Of a stretch of DNA of 14,936 bases, positions 8,325-13,584 are shown one piece after another. The notes beneath the pieces are model-generated. The model had not been told where the DNA came from, did no database searches, and saw nothing but the letters and a program-made list of their open reading frames with translations. Position numbers and translations under genes: made by a program. Numbering within the stretch: the first letter of the stretch is position 1; every line of letters begins with the position of its first letter. The stretch comes from Victivallales bacterium (GTDB taxonomy: Bacteria; Verrucomicrobiota; Lentisphaeria; Oligosphaerales; Oligosphaeraceae): contig JAFRLP010000618.1 in assembly GCA_017431185.1 (NCBI GenBank), positions 1 through 14,936 on the forward strand. Direction: 5' to 3'.

Positions 8325-8365
8325 AAAATCCCCTGGATGCCTAATGCGTCTGGGGGATTTTTGTC
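8325..8365 (+). terminator. Intrinsic terminator of the hydrogenase operon
   Basis: AAAATCCCC (8325-8333) pairs with GGGGATTTT (8353-8361). The interior GATGC/GCGTC can extend the pairing, and TTTTTGTCTTT overlaps and follows the stem. A smaller hairpin with a UUCG-type loop (CCC-TTCG-GG, around 8302-8312, enclosed by CTGAC/GTCAG) lies between the hydA stop and this stem. Confidence 0.8.
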
Positions 8366-8393
8366 TTTATCCCTTCAAAAGACCACAGGAAAA

Positions 8394-8421
8394 TTGCAAA
8401 ATAAAATAATTGCATTATATT
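8394..8421 (+). promoter_or_regulatory. Candidate ssrA promoter
   Basis: TTGCAA (8394-8399) and TATATT (8416-8421) with a 16-nt spacer, in a very AT-rich stretch just upstream of tmRNA. A start near 8430 would leave a short leader for RNase P to remove before position 8444. Confidence 0.55.
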
Positions 8422-8443
8422 ATAGGCAAGTTCATTGAAAATT

Positions 8444-8796
8444 GGGGGCGAATTGGTTTCGACTGGCCAGGCTGACTGTCGGTCGCATGCAGAGGATGAT
8501 CGTTGGCCTCTTTAATCATCGGTCAAAAAAACAACTGCGAACAACGAACTCGCACTCGCGGCTTGAACCCGCGACGTCTCTACCTTGATACCGGATAGGG
8601 GATAGAGGCGCACTGATCAGGCTGGTCCAATGACCGTGCGCACGGGTCGGCGGATGAGGATGCACAGAGCGCTGCTTCCAGGAGGGTGTAGGTACGCTAC
8701 CGAACTCTTGGATTAAGATGAAATCGCGTGCTAAGCATGTAGAAGCCTTCTGAAGGTCTCTTCAGGACCGGGGTTCAAGTCCCCGCGCCTCCACCA
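8444..8796 (+). ncRNA. ssrA: Transfer-messenger RNA (tmRNA)
   Basis: A 353-nt one-piece tmRNA that rescues stalled ribosomes and tags nascent peptides for proteolysis. The 5' end GGGGGCG (8444-8450) pairs with CGCCTCC (8786-8792), with the third-position G-U typical of tmRNA. It runs into the characteristic AATTGGTTTCGACTGG. The 3' end has a T-arm CGGGG-TTCAAGT-CCCCG (8769-8785), discriminator A and an encoded CCA (8794-8796). A tag reading frame ends in ALAA-stop. It has its own promoter and terminator. The 3' end of ssrA is a common integration target for mobile elements, which matters for the DNA that follows. Confidence 0.96.
8525..8566 (+). other. tmRNA tag-peptide reading frame
   Basis: Read in the frame that ends in TGA at 8564-8566, the sequence gives KKTTANNELALAA. 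The C-terminal LALAA is the usual protease-recognition end. The resume codon cannot be fixed by eye. AAA 8525 follows GGTC, similar to the AGUC preceding the resume codon in E. coli, so a 13-residue tag is my best estimate; a shorter ANNELALAA starting at GCG 8537 is possible. Confidence 0.7.
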
Positions 8797-8805
8797 TCGC
8801 ACACT

Positions 8806-8845
8806 AAAACTCCGTCCATCGGCTATCGGTGGGCGGAGTTTTTAT
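8806..8845 (+). terminator. Strong intrinsic terminator after ssrA
   Basis: AAAACTCCG (8806-8814) pairs with CGGAGTTTT (8834-8842). The interior CCATCG/CGGTGG also pairs, giving a stem of about 15 bp with a run of five T. It starts 10 nt after the tmRNA CCA and marks the end of the recognisably chromosomal part. Confidence 0.88.
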
Positions 8846-8906
8846 TTTCCGTAACTTGCCGTTTTCCAGTAGGTTTCGCCAGAAAAGGACTCGCCCGGAC
8901 ACCCCC

Positions 8907-8987
8907 AATCCTCGGGACGAGGCTTCTCCGTCTATCGCCCCGTTATACATCGAAAGCGTCTATCTTTCTCCAAATCTTCGGGACGAG
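8907..8987. repeat. 15-bp direct repeat, 66-nt spacing
   Basis: AATCCTCGGGACGAG (8907-8921) recurs as AATCTTCGGGACGAG (8973-8987), with one mismatch. The first copy lies in a small inverted repeat, CCTCG-GGA-CGAGG (8910-8922). The interval also has CGTCTATC twice (8929-8936 and 8957-8964). No credible gene covers this DNA. It might be a recombinase or regulator binding region. Confidence 0.5.
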
Positions 8988-9035
8988 CCGCCCTGGCTAA
9001 ATGCCTTGTTTTTCAGGCTGATGGAGAACGGAGAA

Positions 9036-9069
9036 ACAGGATTCGGGTTCGACACCCGACACCCTCCCA
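9036..9069 (+). pseudogene. T-arm/CCA segment resembling a tRNA or ssrA 3' end
   Basis: TCGGG (9043-9047), the seven-base loop TTCGACA with TTCRA, and CCCGA (9055-9059) form a perfect T-arm. It is followed by CACCCTC and CCA (9060-9069). Line-up with the ssrA 3' end shows shared blocks (CAGGA, GGGTTC, CCC, CCTCC, CATC). No matching acceptor 5' strand (GAGGGTG), anticodon arm or D-arm is found within 150 nt upstream, so it is not a full tRNA. The most likely reading is an integration remnant carrying a foreign or decayed tRNA/ssrA 3' end; chance similarity cannot be excluded. Confidence 0.4.
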
Positions 9070-9095
9070 TCCGCATTGATAAAAACTCGACCAAT

Positions 9096-9126
9096 AGTCC
9101 TGCGTTTCGGGAAAACGCAGGACTTT
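9096..9126. terminator. 12-bp perfect hairpin, terminator-like
   Basis: AGTCCTGCGTTT (9096-9107), a five-base loop, then the exact reverse complement (9113-9124) followed by TT. The T-run is short on both strands. It lies where a terminator would sit after the T-arm segment. It is also 60 nt past the end of the leftward gene at 9188 and could stop that transcript. Confidence 0.5.
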
Positions 9127-9187
9127 GGAATATCATCAAGTAGGAATTATGACGAATGATGGGGTCCGCTCAAGAATCCAAAGTCCT

Positions 9188-10156
9188 TCAATGCCCCTTG
9201 TTCTTGGATGCAAACTGACGGACGAAGTTTTCGTCCTTGCATCCATCCCACAACATCTTGAACTCGGCGTCGAAACATTCGTCCCCCCTTGTCAGCGCGG
9301 CCTTGATGGTGCGCTGGACGGTGGATTGTGTGAGAGTGTCCTCCTCATTGTATTTTGACATCAGCACGCCGCATAGGCGCTTGAGCGTCGGAGGCGGCAG
9401 AAGCGTCATCGCGCTTGTCCCATCGCTTGTCTTGTGCCAGTAGGCGTCGAAGGCACTCTTGAGATGCGCCCTGAGTTCCAGCTTGATGTTGGCGATGCGC
9501 GTCTTCATCTTGTCCTTCCTCGTTCCCTTCTTCTCCGGCTTCTTCGTGCTTGTGAGGCCACCACCGAAATGCCCATTGAGCAAATCGCGGTCCAGGCGGA
9601 CGGCATCCCCGTCGAGAAGAAAGAACTCGGCGAAATCAAGTATGCGCCCATCAAACCACCCCGCTGGGAGAGAATGGTACTCCGACCCAACGACCAGCAG
9701 GGAGCCGCGGTCATCGGGAAGCGCAGCCTTGACCGCGCCATCGAGACGTTGGCAGAAATAGACCTTCCTGCGTGTCTTATCCAGCGGCTCACGCATCATG
9801 CCGAGGTCGAACAGACCGTTGCCGCGCGACACGCCGCCGCCGTTCCCGCATCCGAACTCGCGGGAGACAAGGGCGCGCAGACTCAGCTCATCCAGCACAA
9901 GCAGCTCAAGCCTATCTTTAGGAACATCGTATATGCCGCCAGCCGGGCAGAGCGCGCAGGCCGTCAGCCTGTCCTCGCCCTCCTCGATGGCGGCGATACC
10001 GCCGCAACCGCAGGGGCAAGGCATCGCATCGGCGTACTTTCCCGTGGGGCGGAAAAGCCCCGAAAAGGCCGCGCTACGTGGCAGATCCCCTCGCAGCAGC
10101 GGCGTTCCCGGCGGCAGGGCCAGCAAGGCCGTGAAATCGCGCATTTCAGGCCGCAT
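9188..10156 (-). CDS. Unassigned protein with cysteine cluster, downstream partner of the 393-aa gene
   Basis: I do not recognise this family. From ATG 10156 the product is 322 aa. A cysteine cluster, CPCGC at 47-51 and CALC at 67-70, suggests a zinc ribbon. Residues about 82-195 alternate hydrophobic strands and helices (KVYFC, GSLLVVGSEYHSL, GRILDFAEFFLLDGDAV), giving an alpha/beta appearance. A Lys/Arg-rich linker (205-222) leads to a charged helical C-terminus. No signal peptide or membrane segment is seen. The frame is open to 10285, but I prefer ATG 10156: GGGGGA lies 6 nt upstream, and the start overlaps the end of the preceding gene by 11 nt. ATG 10144, one base after that stop, is an alternative. 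The overlap says the two proteins are made together, possibly as a complex. It is the last gene of the leftward unit. Confidence 0.75.
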   Translation of the reverse strand: MRPEMRDFTALLALPPGTPLLRGDLPRSAAFSGLFRPTGKYADAMPCPCGCGGIAAIEEGEDRLTACALCPAGGIYDVPKDRLELLVLDELSLRALVSREFGCGNGGGVSRGNGLFDLGMMREPLDKTRRKVYFCQRLDGAVKAALPDDRGSLLVVGSEYHSLPAGWFDGRILDFAEFFLLDGDAVRLDRDLLNGHFGGGLTSTKKPEKKGTRKDKMKTRIANIKLELRAHLKSAFDAYWHKTSDGTSAMTLLPPPTLKRLCGVLMSKYNEEDTLTQSTVQRTIKAALTRGDECFDAEFKMLWDGCKDENFVRQFASKNKGH

Positions 10157-11327
10157 TGGCAATCCCCCAAACCACAAGCAGTCCCTTGAGTAGTTCTCTA
10201 ACTTTCGGGCTCTTGTCATCGATGTTGTCGCCGTCTGGCGTGATGCGAAGTGTCTGGCGGCTCGAAGTGCCATACGAGCGGTCAAGGGTCAGCGAGATTT
10301 TCACGTACTCGACCCGGCAGAGGCAAGACGGCAGCGCATCGTGGTTCAGATGGCGGTCGAGGTCGCTCCAGAGATCCCCTCCCTGGTCCGTGACTACGTG
10401 GCGGTAACCGTGGCGTCCCCGGACGGTGAAGCAGACCTCGACAACCCTTGCATCGACCATCTTGCGCTCGTGGTCGGGCAGAAGCGGAACAGCACCAACC
10501 ATGAACTGGTCGAGTGAATGCGGTGGGCGCTCCAAGGCATTGTCCTCCAGGCGACATCCTTTCATTAGCTTCGCCCATATCTCACACATCTCCAGTCTCT
10601 TCGCCTTTTCCACGCCCTGCGGGAAAGTCGCTTCAAGCACGCGCGTCCCGCGATGATACACCAGCACGACCTCTATGGCGTCGTAGTTGATGGCGCAATG
10701 GTCAAACTGCCCCTCGTGGCATTCCGTCTTGATGTTGTTCCAGTCGCTCAGAAACACGAAATAGTACTCCGTGTCACCATCGCGCAAATCAAAATGCGCC
10801 TGCGCGTAACGCCCCCTGCCATCAAGTCGGTAGAGGTATGTCGCCAAGGCGTTCGCAAGCGGTGCAAGATTCGGTGAATCCGTATCGCGGATGATCTGGA
10901 ACTCCTCTGGCTGAAGCCGCGTCTTCGTCCAGTGAGACTGCGAGACCGCATCGGCGTAGATGAACCTCGCGGCCTTCTCCCAGGCCGCCCTGCATTTGAC
11001 ATATGCCCAGACGGAGAGATCATATGGCGAACAATCCTTCCAGTCCTCGTCGGCAGGCGCGCTGCCGGCCGCTTCCAGCATCGAACGGAGGGTGGAATGG
11101 GTGCGGAGCGAGCAGTTGACACGGTGGATGTCGCTCATTGCCGCCTCCATCTGCTGCCTGATGCCCTCATCGAGCCCGCTATACTGCTGGAAAAGGGCTT
11201 CAGTGCGTTTCCGCTGGGACAGACCAGTCGTCTTGACTGGTTCGATGCCGAAATGCTCAAACAAAAGTGAAACTGCCCTGTCGGAGAAACGATACAGGGT
11301 CTTGCGGGGTGAAAAGGCGTCGCTCAT
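10146..11327 (-). CDS. Unassigned 393-aa protein, first gene of a two-gene module
   Basis: No family recognised. The N-terminal third looks helical (DRAVSLLFEHFGIEP, TEALFQQYSGLDEGI, then MEAAMSDIHRVN). A tryptophan-rich helical stretch follows (VWAYVKCRAAWEKAARFIYA, 106-125). Then comes a beta-rich centre (AHFDLRD, EYYFVFLSDW, IEVVLVYHRGTRVLEATF at about 177-235) and a second beta-rich region at 290-365. No HExxH, Walker A or nuclease motif is visible. Cysteines are scattered. It is probably cytoplasmic. The start is firm: AAGGAG 7 nt before the ATG. Its leader (148 nt back to the peptidase gene) contains a tandem TGTAAAC repeat and a small hairpin, suggesting its own control. It overlaps the next gene by 11 nt. 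Its position between repressor genes and the element end fits accessory cargo, such as defence or element maintenance; that role is inference. Confidence 0.8.
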   Translation of the reverse strand: MSDAFSPRKTLYRFSDRAVSLLFEHFGIEPVKTTGLSQRKRTEALFQQYSGLDEGIRQQMEAAMSDIHRVNCSLRTHSTLRSMLEAAGSAPADEDWKDCSPYDLSVWAYVKCRAAWEKAARFIYADAVSQSHWTKTRLQPEEFQIIRDTDSPNLAPLANALATYLYRLDGRGRYAQAHFDLRDGDTEYYFVFLSDWNNIKTECHEGQFDHCAINYDAIEVVLVYHRGTRVLEATFPQGVEKAKRLEMCEIWAKLMKGCRLEDNALERPPHSLDQFMVGAVPLLPDHERKMVDARVVEVCFTVRGRHGYRHVVTDQGGDLWSDLDRHLNHDALPSCLCRVEYVKISLTLDRSYGTSSRQTLRITPDGDNIDDKSPKVRELLKGLLVVWGIANAA

Positions 11328-11365
11328 GGCTAAACTCCTTGGTTCGGGTTGTGGTTCAAAAGAAT

Positions 11366-11380
11366 CCGGGCTGATCCCGG
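11366..11380 (-). other. Small hairpin in the leader of the 393-aa gene
   Basis: CCGGG (11366-11370), five-base loop, CCCGG (11376-11380), about 40 nt before the start codon at 11327. The neighbouring 11341-11357 also holds a short direct repeat (GGTTCGGG / GTGGTTC). Possibly a leader structure. Confidence 0.35.
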
Positions 11381-11400
11381 TTGTCGGTGAAGAAAACTCG

Positions 11401-11415
11401 TGTAAACTGTAAACT
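11401..11415. promoter_or_regulatory. Tandem TGTAAAC repeat, candidate operator
   Basis: TGTAAACTGTAAACT holds two exact head-to-tail copies of TGTAAAC, about 75 nt upstream of the leftward 393-aa gene. On the minus strand a weak promoter (TTGTCA, 16-nt spacer, TTTACA) would overlap the repeat. The related half-site TGTAAC occurs in the inverted repeat at the repressor promoter (12692-12701), so the same regulator could act on both. Inference from sequence. Confidence 0.35.
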
Positions 11416-11435
11416 TTTCAATTGACAACATAGGC

Positions 11436-11468
11436 AAAAAGAAAGCCACCTCCTTGTTGGTATTCGGC
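11436..11468 (-). terminator. Possible weak terminator after the peptidase gene
   Basis: On the minus strand, just past the peptidase stop, GCC and ACC can pair with GGT and GGC around an A-rich loop with a 4-nt bulge, followed by TTTCTTTTT. The stem is weak, so read-through into the 393-aa gene is plausible. A Shine-Dalgarno-like AAGGAGG also lies in this stretch, without a sensible start after it. Confidence 0.3.
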
Positions 11469-11475
11469 ATTGTGT

Positions 11476-12222
11476 TCAGAACAGAGTCAGCTGGCGGTCG
11501 TCATCCTTCTCCAGCTTCAGAAGATTTAGGTCTGCAAGACGATACTGCATGGCTATCGGCGAAACGCCGAAGGCGGGCGCGAACTCATATGCCCTATCGC
11601 AGGGAATGGCGTGCCAAGACTGGACATTCGCATAGAACCCAAGCTTTCTGTTCGGGTCGAAGAACTTATCTCGCAATTCCTCATGCACGTCAAGCACTTC
11701 ATCTCCGTATCGACGTTGCCATTCTTCTCGAACCACTTTCTCTGGCATCAACAGATAACTGGCGAACTTGTCAGCCTGACGCTCAATCTCGTCCTTGCGG
11801 GACTTGTGGTGGGAACGGTATAACACGAGCGGCTCCCCGTTGTCACCAAAAAGCGACTCCCCCCGATGCGCGGCCAGCCAGGCTGGCGCATGGAGCACCC
11901 AGTGCCCGGTTTCGTGTGCGAGTGAGAAGTTGTAGATGCCCTGCTTGCGTTTGTTCTTCTCTGGATTGATGCTCTCATCAAGCGCGATGATTTTTTCCCT
12001 ATCGTCCAGGATGAGTGCGCCAAGTGTGCCTTGCCCGTACTCCCCTTCCAAGTCGCGAGTCTCGACGCGAATGTTGTCCAATAGGTCAAGAATATCCTCA
12101 AGCTGCAACGGGTAAGCGGGCAGAGTGTTGTACTTCTTAATATAACGGAAAATGTAGTCCCAGGCCTTTTGCTCGATTAACGCATCTGGCATTCGGCGGA
12201 CATCGTCGTATTGCCGTCTCAT
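11476..12222 (-). CDS. ImmA/IrrE-family metallo-endopeptidase
   Basis: A 248-aa zinc peptidase of the ImmA/IrrE (COG2856) type. The zinc-binding helix is HETGH at 103-107. The downstream ligand region ERQADKFASYLLMP (147-160) supplies the third ligand, probably E147. Family members cleave an XRE repressor encoded beside them, as ImmA cleaves ImmR in ICEBs1. The C-terminal part (about 195-248) has a winged-helix-like AFGVSPIAMQYRL seen in several relatives. It starts inside the stop of the upstream repressor gene (ATGA overlap), so the two are translationally coupled. No secretion signal is present. The substrate is inferred from arrangement; cleavage of the neighbour is not shown by sequence. 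Confidence 0.9.
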   Translation of the reverse strand: MRRQYDDVRRMPDALIEQKAWDYIFRYIKKYNTLPAYPLQLEDILDLLDNIRVETRDLEGEYGQGTLGALILDDREKIIALDESINPEKNKRKQGIYNFSLAHETGHWVLHAPAWLAAHRGESLFGDNGEPLVLYRSHHKSRKDEIERQADKFASYLLMPEKVVREEWQRRYGDEVLDVHEELRDKFFDPNRKLGFYANVQSWHAIPCDRAYEFAPAFGVSPIAMQYRLADLNLLKLEKDDDRQLTLF

Positions 12223-12644
12223 TGGACTGTTCCCTCCTTCTTCTCGCCTTTGTCCTCCTTGTCGCTCCCGTCCTTGTCAATGTCAATGGCATCAATGATT
12301 CTTTCCGCTATTTCCAGTTGTTTCGGGGGCAATGTAGCCACGCGCCGCAGGAAGGCGGCCATCTGGGCGGGGGCCTCGTGCCCCGCCAATGTCTTCTCAA
12401 GATTCGGGTCAATCCTCTCGGCGTGGGCGAAAATCTCGTCTGCGGACACGTCGAAGACCTCCGCAAGTTTACGAATGGTCTCGTCGGAGGCCGGCTGTTC
12501 TCCCCTTTCTATTTTATTAAGGTACGTGGGGCTGATGCCGATTTTATTCGCCACCCCCCGCATCGAGAACGTGGGGTCCGTCTGCTTACGCGCATCGCGC
12601 AGGCCTATGAGATATTCGCCGAATTCCTTGCTTCCGCCTTTCAT
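12219..12644 (-). CDS. XRE-family repressor, ImmR-like
   Basis: A 141-aa DNA-binding regulator. The helix-turn-helix spans about 27-70: FSMRGVANKIGISPTYLNKI, then ERGEQPASDETIRKLAEVFD. A helical linker follows, and the tail is highly charged (Asp/Lys/Glu-rich from 121). AGGAG lies 5 nt before the ATG. It overlaps the ImmA-type peptidase gene by 4 nt and is divergent to the recombinase unit, so it is well placed to repress both directions. A promoter and an overlapping inverted repeat lie just upstream. Whether it represses excision genes, cargo genes or both is inference. Confidence 0.9.
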   Translation of the reverse strand: MKGGSKEFGEYLIGLRDARKQTDPTFSMRGVANKIGISPTYLNKIERGEQPASDETIRKLAEVFDVSADEIFAHAERIDPNLEKTLAGHEAPAQMAAFLRRVATLPPKQLEIAERIIDAIDIDKDGSDKEDKGEKKEGTVQ

Positions 12645-12691
12645 GGTTGCTCCTATGGCTGCGGCCAGAAGCCGCGACAGTCCATCTTTTC

Positions 12692-12731
12692 GTTATGTAA
12701 CCAAATATATTGACATTTTCCAGATTTTCAA
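12692..12731 (-). promoter_or_regulatory. Promoter of the repressor-peptidase unit with overlapping inverted repeat
   Basis: On the minus strand, TTGAAA (12731-12726) and TATATT (12709-12704) are spaced by 16 nt. Transcription would start near 12697, about 50 nt before the repressor ATG. The inverted repeat GTTA-TG-TAAC (12692-12701) sits at the start point and is a natural site for autoregulation. Confidence 0.5.
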
Positions 12732-12766
12732 GCCAGTCGGCGAAAAAAAACATAAACCATGTGCGG

Positions 12767-12796
12767 TTTTTCGCGAATTCGGGAAAGAAGTATAAG
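12767..12796 (+). promoter_or_regulatory. 22-bp imperfect palindrome and -10-like box before the recombinase unit
   Basis: Positions 12767-12777 and 12778-12788 are inverted copies matching at 9 of 11 positions, centred on CGAATTCG (12774-12781). A TATAAG box follows at 12791-12796, but a convincing -35 is missing, as expected for an activator-dependent or repressed promoter. The palindrome would cover the -35 region, so a bound repressor would block it. TTGACA at 12805-12810 has no -10 box at proper distance. Confidence 0.45.
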
Positions 12797-12835
12797 GCGA
12801 CAGGTTGACATCCCCTGCGCCGAAGGAGCCCGAGA

Positions 12836-13144
12836 ATGCGACAACATCGGAATATACCAGAGGAAGTTCTTGAGGCGGCGAGGATTGTTGCCGACTGCCT
12901 GCGAAGAAAGCGGGACTTGAGACTGGATTACCGCGACGAGCGGAGCTTAATTAAGCCCACGGTCAAGGAGGCCGGGCAAAATGACAATCAAGACACTTTC
13001 ACAAAGGACGCCGCCACCCAATGTGCTGGAGGCGGTGAGAATCGCGGCGGCTTCACTGGAGCGCCGCAGAGCCAGGGAGGCGGCCAAGAGCCGCAAGGCA
13101 GGCGCGAGCCAGCCCAAGGAACGGATGACGGAGGCTGGCGATGA
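12836..13144 (+). CDS. Small protein A of the recombinase unit
   Basis: AAGGAG 7 nt before the ATG supports translation. The frame gives 102 aa and ends in a TGA overlapping the DUF2924 start (ATGA). Only the first 40 residues or so look protein-like: PEEVLEAARIVADCLRRKRD is an amphipathic, basic helix. The remainder, after about residue 48, is Gly/Gln/Asn-rich and overlaps small gene B in another frame, so it may be mere read-through or a decayed tail. Residues 11-26 match B residues 15-30 at 10 of 16 positions. Function unknown; nearness to a recombinase suggests a DNA-binding or directionality role, which is inference. Confidence 0.5.
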   Translation: MRQHRNIPEEVLEAARIVADCLRRKRDLRLDYRDERSLIKPTVKEAGQNDNQDTFTKDAATQCAGGGENRGGFTGAPQSQGGGQEPQGRREPAQGTDDGGWR

Positions 13145-13157
13145 CAAACGACCCTAA
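12981..13157 (+). CDS. Small basic protein B of the recombinase unit
   Basis: A 58-aa frame not evident from size alone. AAGGAGG (12964-12970) lies 10 nt before ATG 12981, one of the best ribosome sites in the window. The product is Ala/Arg/Lys-rich with the helix PNVLEAVRIAAASLERRRAR (13-32), then a flexible basic tail. It resembles the N-terminal helix of small protein A just upstream and overlaps A's frame along most of its length and the DUF2924 gene by 17 nt. Function unknown. Confidence 0.55.
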   Translation: MTIKTLSQRTPPPNVLEAVRIAAASLERRRAREAAKSRKAGASQPKERMTEAGDDKRP

Positions 13158-13575
13158 TCTTCTCCTGAAGCGCATCACCGCGCTCAACTCGATGACGGTC
13201 GAGGAGCTGCGGGAACGCTACGATGACCTCTACGGGCGGACAACCGACCTGTTCAACGCACCCGCCCTGCGGAGGCTTCTTGCCTACCGCATCCAGGAAA
13301 TCTACTACGGAGGGCTGGCCGACGATGAGAAGGCCGTGCTCGCCGGCATCGCCGCGCAGGACGCGCGGGCCTGCCTCAAGCCGAAGGACGCCCGCACCGA
13401 CCCCATCCCCGGCACCCGCTTCAGCCGTCTCTGGCACGGCAAGGTCTATGACGTCAGCGTGACGGAGGACGGGATGTACCGCTACGACGGGAGGCCCTAC
13501 AAGTCGCTGTCGGCGGTGGCCGAGGCCATCACCGGCTCTAAATGGAACGGACGAAGGTTCTTCGGAGTGAAATAG
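13141..13575 (+). CDS. DUF2924 domain protein
   Basis: A 144-aa protein with the DUF2924 pattern. The N-terminal half is helical (MTVEELRERYDDLYG; LRRLLAYRIQEIYYGGL). The C-terminal half has the conserved run PIPGTRFSRLWHGKVYDVSV, then EDGMYRYDGRPYKSLSAVAE and AITGSKWNGRRFFG. Such proteins are commonly encoded directly before serine recombinases in phages and islands; their function is not established, and a DNA-binding or accessory role is a guess. GGAGG lies 6 nt before the ATG. The recombinase ribosome site overlaps its stop codon. Confidence 0.88.
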   Translation: MTNDPNLLLKRITALNSMTVEELRERYDDLYGRTTDLFNAPALRRLLAYRIQEIYYGGLADDEKAVLAGIAAQDARACLKPKDARTDPIPGTRFSRLWHGKVYDVSVTEDGMYRYDGRPYKSLSAVAEAITGSKWNGRRFFGVK

Positions 13576-13584
13576 GAGGCGCAT

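Noticed and set aside
8995..9070. A complete tRNA gene
   Set aside because: Only the T-arm and CCA are found; no matching acceptor 5' strand, D-arm or anticodon arm is present.
8829..9143. A 104-aa frame after ssrA
   Set aside because: It starts inside the ssrA terminator, has no ribosome site and spans the repeats and T-arm segment.
9434..10189. A 251-aa plus-strand frame opposite the 322-aa gene
   Set aside because: The minus-strand gene has an ordered operon context and overlap with its neighbour; the plus frame is a shadow.
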